Positions 54,894-63,854 of a stretch of DNA of 64,000 bases are shown in pieces. A program made the translations under genes and the position numbers. How positions within the stretch are numbered: position 1 is the stretch's first letter; each line of letters opens with the position of its first letter. Under the pieces are notes generated by a model. It was not told where the DNA came from. It saw only the letters and a list, made by a program, of their open reading frames with translations, and did no database searches. The DNA is from Methylacidiphilales bacterium (GTDB lineage Bacteria > Verrucomicrobiota > Verrucomicrobiia > Methylacidiphilales > UBA1321): contig JAJSLI010000020.1 in assembly GCA_021272315.1 (NCBI GenBank), positions 17,917 to 81,916 of the forward strand, read 5' to 3'.

Positions 54894-55343
54894 TTACATA
54901 TCCAGAACGTTGCCCCGTGCGCTGATAAGCGGAAGCTGTCGCGACCAGAAATAGCGCACCGAGGGAGTTGCGTTGCGCGGGAGCCGCCCGACGAACGCCG
55001 CGGATATAATTTCGGATTTGGCCAGCTTCAACCGGCCCTTGCGCAGCTTGGTTTGGAAGAGCACCGCCACGCTTGATCTAAGCGGCCGGTCGAAAAGATC
55101 GACGACTTTGGCCGAAACAACCGTGAGCCCGATTTCCTCCTTCAATTCGCGCCGCAGCGCCTGCTTCAGCGGTTCCGACGCGCGCACCTTGCCGCCGGGC
55201 AAGGACCAGAGCTGGCGGCCGACGGCCTGCTGAACAAGAAGAACATTGCCATAGGCGTCTTGAATCCACGCCAAGACGGAAATCTCCTTGGCCGTTTCGG
55301 GCCTGATCTTTTGGGAGTGTTTCTTTCGCCTTGTTTTAGCCAT
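54894..55343 (-). CDS. NUDIX hydrolase
   Basis: A 149-residue protein with an intact NUDIX box, GGKVRASEPLKQALRRELKE followed by EIGL (G-x5-E-x7-REL-x-EE-x-G). The N-terminus is very basic (AKTRRKKHSQKIRPE). The substrate, a nucleoside diphosphate derivative, is not predictable. It precedes hemL on the minus strand; upstream lies the symporter remnant. Confidence 0.9.
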   Translation of the reverse strand: MAKTRRKKHSQKIRPETAKEISVLAWIQDAYGNVLLVQQAVGRQLWSLPGGKVRASEPLKQALRRELKEEIGLTVVSAKVVDLFDRPLRSSVAVLFQTKLRKGRLKLAKSEIISAAFVGRLPRNATPSVRYFWSRQLPLISARGNVLDM

Positions 55344-55423
55344 AACATCCTTTAGGCGAAAAGGTTTTATTTGTCACCTAATTGTAACAATTGATTTTTG
55401 CCCTAGAGACTGCCTGGATTTTC

Positions 55424-55613
55424 TTAACTGCGGCCTGGTTTCCTCGGCCAAAATTTCCAGGTATAAAAGAGCCCGAGAATGAGCATGATTCCGACGAGCT
55501 ACACGTCGGCATGCAGGTTGGCCAGAACCAACTGCGAAGATGAAGTAGATGACGATGATCAGCAGATCAATGGGGCCGAGGGAGACGACAGAACCAAAGG
55601 AACAGGGAGTCAT
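55424..55613 (-). pseudogene. Internally deleted remnant of a sodium:solute symporter (SSS/SLC5) gene
   Basis: The frame from ATG 55613 begins like an SSS symporter first helix: SLGPIDLLIIVIYFIFAVG. It then breaks. In a second frame the sequence resumes as the last helix and tail of the same family: ANLHADV, an in-frame stop, then LVGIMLILGLFYTWKFWPRK and PGRS before a stop at 55424. Intact family members have about 500-600 residues, so nearly all the middle is lost. It lies 33 bases after galM, with which SSS sugar symporters often form operons. The symporter identity is inferred from the two ends only. Confidence 0.6.
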
Positions 55614-55646
55614 GGGCCGGATCGGTTGGAAGGGGTTTTTAAACGA

Positions 55647-56771
55647 TTACTTCACATCAAAGGCGTAAATCGTTGTGCTTTTGAAGACGTCGCCCGGCCT
55701 GAGCAAGGTGGAAGGGAAGTTGGCGTGATTGGGGGAGTCGGGAAAGTGCTGTGTTTCAAGACAGAAGCCGTCGTATTGCCGGTAGGCCTTGCCGTCCTTT
55801 CCGATAAGTGTCCCATCGAGGAAATTGCCGGTGTAAAACTGAACCCCGGGCTGGTCGGTGTAGACTTTCAGAATACGGCCGCTTTTCGGGTCCTCAACTT
55901 CCGCCGCAAGACCGAAGTTGGAAAAGAAGCCCTTGGTCAGCACATAATTGTGGTCGTAACCGATCGGGTTGCCGCCGGTTTCCCTGAGGTGAAGTCCGAT
56001 TGGCGTTGCGGTGCGAAAATCCCAAGGCGTTCCCGCGACATCCTTGATTTCGCCGGTGGGGATCAGCGTCGCATCGACGGGCGTGAAAGCATTGGCATGG
56101 AGAGTGACGACGTGATCGAGAATGGAGCCGTTGCCTGCCCCGGCAAGATTGAAGTAGGTGTGGTTGGTCAGGTTGATGACGGTTGGTTTGTCGGTGGTCG
56201 CCCGGTAGGAGATGTGCAGTTGGTTGTCATCGGTCAGGGTGAAGGTGACGTTGACAAAGAGATTGCCCGGGTAACCCTCCTCGCCATCAGGGCTGAAGCG
56301 CGTGAATTGGATGGCCGGACTGTCCGACTCGACCGGCTCGACTTTCCAGATGCGTTTGTCGAAGCCGCGCCAGCCGCCATGGAGCGAGTTGGGACCGTTG
56401 TTGACTGGGACTTGGTAGGCTGTGTGGTTGATTTCGAACTTGCCGCGAGCAATGCGGTTGGCGTAGCGGCCGATGGTCGCGCCGAAGTAGGCGGTCTGGG
56501 TGAGGTAAGGAGCGAAGTGATCAAAGCCGAGGGCGACGTCGTCGAGCTTGCCGTTGCGGTCGGGCACGACAATTTTTACGATGGTCGCGCCGTAGTCCAT
56601 GATGCTGACGCTCATGCCGTTCTTATTGGTGAGCGTATAGAGGGTGACCTTTTCGCCGTGGGGCGTTTTGCCGAAGGGTTGGGAGGGAACGGCAGTTGAG
56701 TTTTGCGCAAAGCCGGCAAATCCCAACAAGGTGATAAGGGCAATCGGGACGGCGTGGGCGCGGTAAGGCAT
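55647..56771 (-). CDS. galM: Aldose 1-epimerase (mutarotase), exported form
   Basis: A 374-residue GalM with a signal peptide (ALITLLGFAGFAQ), so it acts in the periplasm. Motifs: VSIMDYGATIVKIVVPDRNG, GATIGRYANRIARGKFEINH, NNGPNSLHGGWRGFDKRIWK, INLTNHTYFNLAG (catalytic His) and YDHNYVL. Near the C-terminus FCLETQHFPDSPNH holds the catalytic Glu. It interconverts sugar anomers before uptake. The symporter gene that follows is a decayed remnant. It starts 40 bases after the ErpA-like gene. Confidence 0.95.
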   Translation of the reverse strand: MPYRAHAVPIALITLLGFAGFAQNSTAVPSQPFGKTPHGEKVTLYTLTNKNGMSVSIMDYGATIVKIVVPDRNGKLDDVALGFDHFAPYLTQTAYFGATIGRYANRIARGKFEINHTAYQVPVNNGPNSLHGGWRGFDKRIWKVEPVESDSPAIQFTRFSPDGEEGYPGNLFVNVTFTLTDDNQLHISYRATTDKPTVINLTNHTYFNLAGAGNGSILDHVVTLHANAFTPVDATLIPTGEIKDVAGTPWDFRTATPIGLHLRETGGNPIGYDHNYVLTKGFFSNFGLAAEVEDPKSGRILKVYTDQPGVQFYTGNFLDGTLIGKDGKAYRQYDGFCLETQHFPDSPNHANFPSTLLRPGDVFKSTTIYAFDVK

Positions 56772-56811
56772 GGTAAAAAGAAAATCGCGTCAATTCCGAT
56801 TTTATTTCGAA

Positions 56812-57186
56812 TCAGGCACTGAAACTTTCGCCGCAGGAGCAATGGGCGGTTGCGGTGGGATTGGTGACCTTGAAGCCTCCTTTTTGGAGGTCGTCGCTGT
56901 AATCGAGGAGGGAGCCGAGGACGAAGAGCGCGCTTTTTGGGTCCATGACGATGTTGACGTTATGGGAACGGATGAAAAGATCGCGCTTCACGGGGCCATC
57001 GACGAGATCCATCTTGTACTGAAGGCCGGAACAGCCACCGCCGATGACGGCCAGGCGCAGCGCTCCGTTGGGACGGCCCTGCCGGGTTAGGAGGGTATGG
57101 AGCTTGTCCGCCGCCTTATCGGTCAGCTTGCAAAGCTTGTCGTTGCCAAGTTTGACTCCTTCAGGGAGTTGAAGACTTTCTTCCAT
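56812..57186 (-). CDS. Iron-sulfur cluster insertion protein (ErpA/IscA family)
   Basis: A 124-residue A-type Fe-S carrier. The three family Cys are present: GGGCSGLQYKMDLVD near residue 52, and CSCGESF near the C-terminus. It binds and delivers an Fe-S cluster to apoproteins. It follows nuoN by 37 bases on the same strand, and complex I subunits such as NuoI need Fe-S clusters, so a shared operon is plausible. ErpA and IscA cannot be separated by sequence alone. Confidence 0.92.
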   Translation of the reverse strand: MEESLQLPEGVKLGNDKLCKLTDKAADKLHTLLTRQGRPNGALRLAVIGGGCSGLQYKMDLVDGPVKRDLFIRSHNVNIVMDPKSALFVLGSLLDYSDDLQKGGFKVTNPTATAHCSCGESFSA

Positions 57187-57223
57187 CGTGGCTTAAATAT
57201 GCCGCTACGGGCGGCGGACGCAA

Positions 57224-58741
57224 CTACTGCTTGAAGGCGAGTGAACCGGCAGCATGGGTCGCGGCGTGGGCGAGATAAGAGTTGTTGACGAAGCTGGAGA
57301 ACGATTGGGCCCAGAATCCCGTGCCGATAAGAAGCACGATGAGGACGTAAAGGACGATGGTGGTGGAGAGGTTGACGCGGATGGGGGTTTCATCGAGCGG
57401 TTCGGACCAGTACATGGCCTTGATCGGGCCGAGGTAGTAATAGAGGGCGGCGACTGCGGCGAAGATGACAAAGAAGAGCAACGTGTAGAGACCGTGGTTC
57501 CAGGCGACAAGGATGACCATGAGCTTGGCGACAAAACCGCTCAGCGGTGGAACACCGGCGAGGGAGATGAGGGAGAGGGCGAAGGCCGCGGCGAGAAGGG
57601 GGGAACGCTGCGAGAGGCCGGCCAGATGATGAATTTCGAGGCCGGGCAGGCGGCGGTTCAGGACGGCGAGGACAATGAAGGCGGTGAAAGTGGCCAGAAG
57701 GTAGGTGACGAGGTAAACGCTGACAGCAATCTGTCCTGTAATGCGGTCAGTGATGTAGAGAGGGGAGGATTGGCCGGGCAGGAGCGTGACGGCGCCGATG
57801 ACGGCGACAAGGATGAAACCGGTGTGGCCGATGCTGGAATAGCCCAGAAGCCGCTTTAAATTGCGCTGCGGAATGGCGGCAAGATTGCCGAGAATCAGGG
57901 AGAGAATGGCGACGACGCTCAGGACGGGAACCCAAATGCCGACGCCGGCGGGCCCGCCAAAGACGCCGAGAACGACGCGCATGAGGATGATAAATCCGCC
58001 GGCCTTGGAACCAACCGAGAGAAAGGCGGTGATGGAGTTGGGAGCGCCTTCGTAGACGTCGGGAGCCCAGATGTGGAAGGGGACCATCGCAATCTTGAAG
58101 CCGATGCCGATGAGGACGAGGAGCATGCCGAAGGCGACGCCGGTCCGCAGGTAAAATTGAAGTTCTAAGGCGATGGCATCGAAGCGGGTGGTGCCTGTGA
58201 GTCCAAAAATGTAGGCAATACCCATGATAAGAAAGGCGGAGGAGAGGCCGCCGAGGATAAGATACTTGATCCCGGCCTCGAGCGCGGCCGGGTTGCGGCG
58301 CTGGTAGGCGACCAGGATGTAAAAGGAGATGGTGACGAGTTCGAGCGCTACGAAGAGGAGCATGAAGTCGTTGGCCATGGCGAGAAGCATGAGGCCGATA
58401 GTGGTGAAAAGGGGCAGCACGACAAACTCGCCGCCGTCATGGGACACCGGTTCCTGGACTTCGTCTCCCATCCAGATGACGAGCATGGCCGTGGCGACAA
58501 AGAAGAGGTTAAAAAACTTGGCCGCGCCGTCCCATTTGCAGAGTCCGCTCCAAAAAATCCAGGGTCCGGTGTCGAAAGCAAGCGTGAGGAGACCGGTGAG
58601 CAACAAGCCGGCGAGCGCGGTCCAGGCGGTCTGGCGCGGCGTAAGGGGAATGAACGCTTCGGCCAGCAGCAGACCCAGGGCCCAGACCGTGAGTAGGATC
58701 ACGGGGGCGAAATAGGCGATATGATAACTGGCGTTGATCAT
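57224..58741 (-). CDS. nuoN: NADH-quinone oxidoreductase subunit N
   Basis: A 505-residue antiporter-like subunit of complex I with about 14 membrane segments. Typical stretches: FMLLFVALELVTISFYILVA, AGIKYLILGGLSSAFLIMGI, WAPDVYEGAPNSITAFLSVG, LKRLLGYSSIGHTGFILVAV and SLAGVPPLSGFVAKLMVILV. It forms one of the proton channels. It is the last nuo gene of the nuoI-J-K-L-M-N series and starts 10 bases after nuoM. Confidence 0.96.
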   Translation of the reverse strand: MINASYHIAYFAPVILLTVWALGLLLAEAFIPLTPRQTAWTALAGLLLTGLLTLAFDTGPWIFWSGLCKWDGAAKFFNLFFVATAMLVIWMGDEVQEPVSHDGGEFVVLPLFTTIGLMLLAMANDFMLLFVALELVTISFYILVAYQRRNPAALEAGIKYLILGGLSSAFLIMGIAYIFGLTGTTRFDAIALELQFYLRTGVAFGMLLVLIGIGFKIAMVPFHIWAPDVYEGAPNSITAFLSVGSKAGGFIILMRVVLGVFGGPAGVGIWVPVLSVVAILSLILGNLAAIPQRNLKRLLGYSSIGHTGFILVAVIGAVTLLPGQSSPLYITDRITGQIAVSVYLVTYLLATFTAFIVLAVLNRRLPGLEIHHLAGLSQRSPLLAAAFALSLISLAGVPPLSGFVAKLMVILVAWNHGLYTLLFFVIFAAVAALYYYLGPIKAMYWSEPLDETPIRVNLSTTIVLYVLIVLLIGTGFWAQSFSSFVNNSYLAHAATHAAGSLAFKQ

Positions 58742-58751
58742 GACAGGTGGG

Positions 58752-60305
58752 CTAGCGCAGCGGCGGAATGAAAGGCAGAAGGGAGACGCTGGGTTGGATG
58801 ATGTGAAGGAGGAGAAAGGGCATGAAACCGATGGCGAGAGAGGCGAGGATAAGGAGAACGTAGGGCGTGTATTCGGGCAGGGTGGCGGTGTCGGTCATGC
58901 CTGCCGAGGCGGGGACCGTTTCCCGGGTGTTGGCCAGCACGGCAGCCGGGCGCGGTTCGTACCGGGCGGGCATGGGACCGTAAAAAATGGTCTTGATGGC
59001 GCGAAGTTGGAAGATTGCGGTGATAACGGTGCCGTAAACAGCGAAGGCGGTGAAGAGGGGGCCAAGGAAGGGTAGAACGGCGGCGAAGGAAGCGAAAAAG
59101 ATCATGAGTTCGCCCGCGAAGTTGGCGAGTCCCGGAACGCCCATGGAGGCCATGGAGGCGAAGCTGAAGAAGACGGCGAGCAGGGGCGCGCGCTGGGCGA
59201 GGCCGCCGAGCTCGGTGAAGCGATTTTCGCCGGCGCGGTGGGTGATTTCGCCGCTGAGACCGAAGAGAAGCGCGGCCGAGAGACCGTGGGCGACCATGAG
59301 GAGAACGGCGCCGCTGATGCCGATGGTGTTCCAGCAGGCGATGCCGAGGAAGAGATAGCCCATGTGCATGATGCTGGAAAAGCCGATCATGGTCGGGAGC
59401 TCCTTCTGGGCAATGGTAATGAATCCGGCGTAAAGGAAATTCCCAGCGAGGAGGGTAAGAATGACGGGAAGCCAGTCGGTGAAGCCGTCATGAAGCATGG
59501 GAATGCCGATGCGGATCAGGCCGTAGAGCGCGAATTTCTTCAAGACACCGGCATGGAGCATGGCGGCGGCAGGCGGCGCGGATGCATACCCCGGAGGTGC
59601 CCACGAGTGGAAGGGGAAGAGACCGACAAGGATGCCAAAACCGACAAGCACAATGGGAAAAATAACGTCCTGGGCTTGATGGGAGATTACGTTGGGATGC
59701 CTCCCGATGTAGGACTGGAGAGCGGTGATGTCGAAGGTGCGATTCGGGGCCGGCAGCGCCATAATGAGAGCGATAAGGCCGGCCAGGAGAATGAGGCTGC
59801 CGGCCATGAGGTAGATGGTAACTTGGAAGGAGGCGAATTGACGGTTTTGCGTACCCCAAATGCCGATGAGGAGGAAGGTGGGAATGAGGGCGAATTCGTG
59901 GAAGATAAAGAAGAAAAAGATGTCGAGGGAAACGAAGGCACCCATGGCGCCGAGGGACATGAGGAGCAGGTAACAATAATATTCCGCGGAACGGCGGATG
60001 TTGTTCGGGGAGATGGCGATGGCTGCGAACGTGACGATGGCAGTGAGGAAGACGAGAGGAAGACTGATGCCGTCAACGCCAAGGTGAAAACGGATGGGGG
60101 GCACGCCGGAAAGGGTGACCCACGGGCAATCCATGATGTAACAGTATCCGCCCTGGGCGGCGGGATAGTTATAGAGGAGGCCAAGGGAAAGGACGAGGTT
60201 GAGAAGGGCGGCGATTCCTGCTGTGCGTTTGGCGGGAGCTCCGGCAATGATGGCGATGATGGCGGCGAGCGGCACCAAAAGGAGAACAAGGAGCGGAGAG
60301 GGCAT
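58752..60305 (-). CDS. nuoM: NADH-quinone oxidoreductase subunit M
   Basis: A 517-residue antiporter-like proton-pumping subunit. Motifs: FHLGVDGISLPLVFLTAIVT, FIFHEFALIPTFLLIGIWGT with the conserved membrane Glu, FPFHSWAPPGYASAPPAAAM, KFALYGLIRIGIPMLHDGFT and GFSSIMHMGYLFLGIACWNT. The ATG at 60305 is preferred; the start at 60338 would overlap nuoL by 20 bases. It lies 13 bases after nuoL. Confidence 0.96.
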   Translation of the reverse strand: MPSPLLVLLLVPLAAIIAIIAGAPAKRTAGIAALLNLVLSLGLLYNYPAAQGGYCYIMDCPWVTLSGVPPIRFHLGVDGISLPLVFLTAIVTFAAIAISPNNIRRSAEYYCYLLLMSLGAMGAFVSLDIFFFFIFHEFALIPTFLLIGIWGTQNRQFASFQVTIYLMAGSLILLAGLIALIMALPAPNRTFDITALQSYIGRHPNVISHQAQDVIFPIVLVGFGILVGLFPFHSWAPPGYASAPPAAAMLHAGVLKKFALYGLIRIGIPMLHDGFTDWLPVILTLLAGNFLYAGFITIAQKELPTMIGFSSIMHMGYLFLGIACWNTIGISGAVLLMVAHGLSAALLFGLSGEITHRAGENRFTELGGLAQRAPLLAVFFSFASMASMGVPGLANFAGELMIFFASFAAVLPFLGPLFTAFAVYGTVITAIFQLRAIKTIFYGPMPARYEPRPAAVLANTRETVPASAGMTDTATLPEYTPYVLLILASLAIGFMPFLLLHIIQPSVSLLPFIPPLR

Positions 60306-60318
60306 TGAGTGGAAGGAA

Positions 60319-62232
60319 TTAGTGGGCGAAGAGGGCAAAGTAAATCACCACGGCGCCGCCGAGGCTGAAGAGGAAGGCGTAGGTCTGGAGATTGCCAGTC
60401 TGGAAGAGGCGGAGGATTTCGCCGATGCCGACGGTGACGTAGGCGGCGCCACGGATGATAAAGCCGTCGAGGACCCAGTTGTCGAGCCAGGAAAGGAGAT
60501 TGACCGCATGCTGCTGGCCGCCGACGAGGCTGCGGTCATAGAAGTCGTCGATATAGAATTTTTGAGCGAGGATGCGGATGTCGAGCGGGTCGGTGGAGCG
60601 GTCGCAATAGAGGTAGTAGGCGGCAAGGACGCCGGAGACGACCAGCACGAGGGGGACAAAACCGTAAAATCCGGGCAGTTCAGGCAGGGGGATGTCTTGG
60701 CCATTCACGGCCCAGGTGTGGTAGTAGTCCTTGATGCCGTACCCCCAGATTGACCAGCCGGCGATAACGGAGAAGGTGGCGAGAATGACGAGGGGGACGG
60801 TCATCACCGAAGGCGATTCGTGCGGGTGCTCGGCAGCGGGTGTCCGGGCGGGGCCAAAGAAGGCGATGACGTAGAGCCGGGTCATGTAAAAGGCGGTGAG
60901 AAAGGCGGTGAAGGAGCCGACCCAGTAGAAAAGAGGATGGGTGTGGAAGGCGAAGGCGAGGATTAAATCCTTGCTGTAGAAGCCGGACAATAAAGGGCAG
61001 CCGATGAGGGCGAGCAGACCGATGCCGAAAGTCCAGGCGGTGAGCGGGATTTTTTTGAAGAGACCGCCCATTTTCCAGATGTCCTGTTCCTCGTGCAGGG
61101 CGTGGATGACGGAACCGGCGGCTAGGAAGAGGAGGGCCTTGTAGAAGGCATGGGTGGTGAGGTGAAACATGGCGGCGGCGGGTCCGCCGCAGCCGACGGC
61201 CATGACCATGTAGCCAAGCTGAGAGAGGGTGGAGTAGGCAAGAATGCGCTTGATGTCGTTTTGCTGGACGGCGATGAGAGCGGCGCCGACTGCGGTCAGG
61301 CAACCAATGAAAGCTATGAATTCCAAGCCAAGGTTGGAAAGGGCGAGAAGTGGATAGACACGGCAGAGCATGTACACGCCGGCGGCGACCATGGTGGCGG
61401 CATGGATGAGGGCGGAGACGGGGGTGGGGCCCTCCATGGCGTCGGGCAGCCAGACGTGGAACGGGAACATGGCCGATTTGCCCATGCACCCGGCGAAAAG
61501 GCCGAGAACCATTAAGGTAAGGAAGACAGGCGAGTGTCCTCCCTCGTGGGCAAAGAGGGTGTGCAGGCCGGCTTGGTTACCCAGGATGCTGTGCATCGCG
61601 GGCAGGGCGTTCTGGTGGTAGCACTGGGCGAGCTTTTCGGGCAGGACGGAAACGGTGCCCATCATTTTCCAGAAGAGAAGGATGCCGAGCATGAAACCGA
61701 AATCGGCGAGGCGGTTGCAGACAAAGGCCTTGTTGGCGGCGATGGCCGCGCTGTCGCGGGTATACCAGAAGCCGATAAGGAGATAGGAACTGAGACCGAC
61801 GCCTTCCCAGAAGAAAAACATTTCGATGAGGTTGGTGGAGATGACGATGCCGGTCATCGAAAACATGAAGATGGAGAGCCCGCCGAAGAAACGTCCGCAG
61901 GAGGGATCAGCCTTCATATAGCCGATGGAATAAATGTGAATGAGAAGGCCGACGCCGGTGACAATGAGAAGCATGCCCTTGGCCAGCGGATCGAAGATCA
62001 TGCCGACTTCGATGGTGAGACCGGGAATGCTGCCGGAGGCGGGAAAGGAGATCCAGTTCCAGGTGGCGGGCTGCGGCACCCAATCAAAGACGACCAGAAG
62101 AGTGATGATAAAGCAGAGCGAAGCGGAGCCGACAGAGGCGATTATGGCGTTCAGGGGGTCGCGATGAAAGCGGAGAAGGATCGCGACGGTGGCGACCAGC
62201 GGCAATAGGAGAAGGAGCCAAGCGATGTCCAT
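60319..62232 (-). CDS. nuoL: NADH-quinone oxidoreductase subunit L
   Basis: A 637-residue proton-pumping subunit with about 16 membrane segments and the C-terminal lateral helix. Motifs: GMLLIVTGVGLLIHIYSIGY, FFFWEGVGLSSYLLIGFWYT, FPFHVWLPDAMEGPTPVSAL, IHAATMVAAGVYMLCRVYPL and LAYSTLSQLGYMVMAVGCGG. It follows nuoK by 7 bases. Confidence 0.96.
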   Translation of the reverse strand: MDIAWLLLLLPLVATVAILLRFHRDPLNAIIASVGSASLCFIITLLVVFDWVPQPATWNWISFPASGSIPGLTIEVGMIFDPLAKGMLLIVTGVGLLIHIYSIGYMKADPSCGRFFGGLSIFMFSMTGIVISTNLIEMFFFWEGVGLSSYLLIGFWYTRDSAAIAANKAFVCNRLADFGFMLGILLFWKMMGTVSVLPEKLAQCYHQNALPAMHSILGNQAGLHTLFAHEGGHSPVFLTLMVLGLFAGCMGKSAMFPFHVWLPDAMEGPTPVSALIHAATMVAAGVYMLCRVYPLLALSNLGLEFIAFIGCLTAVGAALIAVQQNDIKRILAYSTLSQLGYMVMAVGCGGPAAAMFHLTTHAFYKALLFLAAGSVIHALHEEQDIWKMGGLFKKIPLTAWTFGIGLLALIGCPLLSGFYSKDLILAFAFHTHPLFYWVGSFTAFLTAFYMTRLYVIAFFGPARTPAAEHPHESPSVMTVPLVILATFSVIAGWSIWGYGIKDYYHTWAVNGQDIPLPELPGFYGFVPLVLVVSGVLAAYYLYCDRSTDPLDIRILAQKFYIDDFYDRSLVGGQQHAVNLLSWLDNWVLDGFIIRGAAYVTVGIGEILRLFQTGNLQTYAFLFSLGGAVVIYFALFAH

Positions 62233-62239
62233 GGGAGAC

Positions 62240-62578
62240 CTAGAACTTGAGCGTGGTGAGGTTCTGGACCTGGGTGGTCTCTTTGAGGCGGTAGAGAGCG
62301 ACGATCAGGGCCAGTCCGACGGCGACTTCGGCGGCGGCGACGGTGATGACGAAAAAGACGAAAACCTGGCCGTCGATGTGGTTAAAGTAGGGACGGGAGG
62401 GGGACTCGGGATAACTGTAGAAGCGGCTAAAGGCGACGAAAGTGAGATTGGCCGCCTGGAGCATCATCTCGAGCGACATGTAAATGATGAGGAGGTTGCG
62501 CCGCATTATGACGCCCATGAGGCCGATGACGAAGAACACGGCCGCGACGGCGAGGTAATGGTTGAGGGTAATTTCCAT
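62240..62578 (-). CDS. nuoK: NADH-quinone oxidoreductase subunit K
   Basis: A 112-residue MrpC-like membrane subunit with three hydrophobic helices: YLAVAAVFFVIGLMGVIMRR, NLLIIYMSLEMMLQAANLTF with the conserved Glu, and VFFVITVAAAEVAVGLALIV with a second Glu. It is slightly longer than the ~100-residue norm because of the PSRPYFNHIDG loop region. It starts 5 bases after nuoJ. Confidence 0.95.
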   Translation of the reverse strand: MEITLNHYLAVAAVFFVIGLMGVIMRRNLLIIYMSLEMMLQAANLTFVAFSRFYSYPESPSRPYFNHIDGQVFVFFVITVAAAEVAVGLALIVALYRLKETTQVQNLTTLKF

Positions 62579-62583
62579 GACGC

Positions 62584-63204
62584 TTACCGGGTGAGGGTGG
62601 TTTCCTTTTCGGGCCGGGCGGAGGGCGCTTCGCGGGAGATTTCTTCGTGCGGCGAGCGGCGCGGTTCATCCTGCTTGCAGATGACGACGACGCCGATGGT
62701 AGCGACGAGGAGAAGAAGACTGGTGATTTCAAAGGGTGCGACGAAATGGGTAAAAAGGCGGTTGCCGATGCGCTGGGTGTCGTCGAGGAGGTCGGCAGGG
62801 GGTGTGGGCGCGCCGGGTTCGAGGCTCCGAGATTCCCCGGCGAGGGCGTTCTGCGGGACGAAACCGCGAGGGGTGGCGTTGAGAGTGAGACTCACGAGGT
62901 AGATGAAGATGAGGGCGAGGCCGAGGGTGAGCCCCATCCAGATTTTTTGCCGGGGTATGCTCTCTGCGGCCTCGACGTTGAGAAGCATGATGATGAAGAG
63001 AAAGAGAACCATGACGCCGCCGGCAGTGACGAGAATCTGGACGGCGGCAAGGAAATAGGCGTCAAGCATGATAAAGAGCGCTGCCATGCTGACGAGGCTG
63101 AAGGCAAAACAGAGGGCGCTGGCCACGGGGTTGCGGTTGAGGATGACACTCAGGCCGCAGACGATCATGACGAGGGAGAAAAACCAGAAGAAGAGGGTGT
63201 CCAT
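62584..63204 (-). CDS. nuoJ: NADH-quinone oxidoreductase subunit J
   Basis: A 206-residue membrane subunit: FFWFFSLVMIVCGLSVILNR, FLAAVQILVTAGGVMVLFLF and IIMLLNVEAAE are typical, and FVAPFEITSLLLLVATIGVV is the last helix. The C-terminal ~25 residues are charged and poorly conserved. The ATG at 63204 fits family starts; the frame begins at 63234. A 131-base gap separates it from nuoI, wider than the other nuo spacers, and could hold an internal promoter. Confidence 0.94.
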   Translation of the reverse strand: MDTLFFWFFSLVMIVCGLSVILNRNPVASALCFAFSLVSMAALFIMLDAYFLAAVQILVTAGGVMVLFLFIIMLLNVEAAESIPRQKIWMGLTLGLALIFIYLVSLTLNATPRGFVPQNALAGESRSLEPGAPTPPADLLDDTQRIGNRLFTHFVAPFEITSLLLLVATIGVVVICKQDEPRRSPHEEISREAPSARPEKETTLTR

Positions 63205-63335
63205 GGTTTGGTTCAGATGGTCAGGGCCTCCCACGGCATGAATGCAGTAGGGGGGCTTGCCGTTGGCATTATTTCATTCTCCAGTCGCCGAGTTGTCTCA
63301 AATCTTCGCGGGATGGCCCTATGGCCCGGTTCCAG

Positions 63336-63854
63336 TTACTTGTCTTTGTCCCACTTATGGATGGGTTTGGGCAGGGTGCCGCCCAGTTCGTAAAGCTTTT
63401 CCTTGTCGTGGACCATTTCAGCGCGGGAAAGGCCGGTGATGGCGTAGTCCTTGAGGAGGAAGATGGCCTCCTCGGGGCAGACTTCTTCGCAAAGGCCGCA
63501 GTAGATGCAGCGGATCATGTCGATATCGAAGGCTTTGGGCGCCTTCTCGACCTTTGCGTAGGGGGAGTCAAGAGGGATTTCGCCGGGGTGGATGCGAATG
63601 GCGCGCGGTGGACAAATAAATTCGCAGAGTTGACAACTGACGCACTTTTCGCGGCCTTCCTCGTCGTGTACGAGAGTAGGCGCTCCGCGGTAGCCGTCGG
63701 GCATGGGCCACTTTTCCTCGGGGTACTGGAGTGTGACCTTGCGGCGGCCGAGAACTTGGTCGATAAAATGACGGGCGGTGATGGCCAGACCCTGAAAAAT
63801 CCCGGGCAAATAAAGGTTCTCATACCACGAGAGCTTCGGGCTAGAAACGATCAT
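63336..63854 (-). CDS. nuoI: NADH-quinone oxidoreductase subunit I
   Basis: A 172-residue 8Fe ferredoxin-like subunit that carries clusters N6a and N6b. Both motifs are complete: CVSCQLCEFICPP and CIYCGLCEEVCPEEAI. The N-terminal membrane-contact region is LPGIFQGLAITARHFIDQVL, then VTLQYPEEKWPMPDGYRGAP. The ATG at 63854 is preferred over a TTG at 63875. Upstream, 63855-64000 has no gene that can be called; one short minus-strand frame is open to the window edge without recognisable similarity. Confidence 0.96.
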   Translation of the reverse strand: MIVSSPKLSWYENLYLPGIFQGLAITARHFIDQVLGRRKVTLQYPEEKWPMPDGYRGAPTLVHDEEGREKCVSCQLCEFICPPRAIRIHPGEIPLDSPYAKVEKAPKAFDIDMIRCIYCGLCEEVCPEEAIFLLKDYAITGLSRAEMVHDKEKLYELGGTLPKPIHKWDKDK

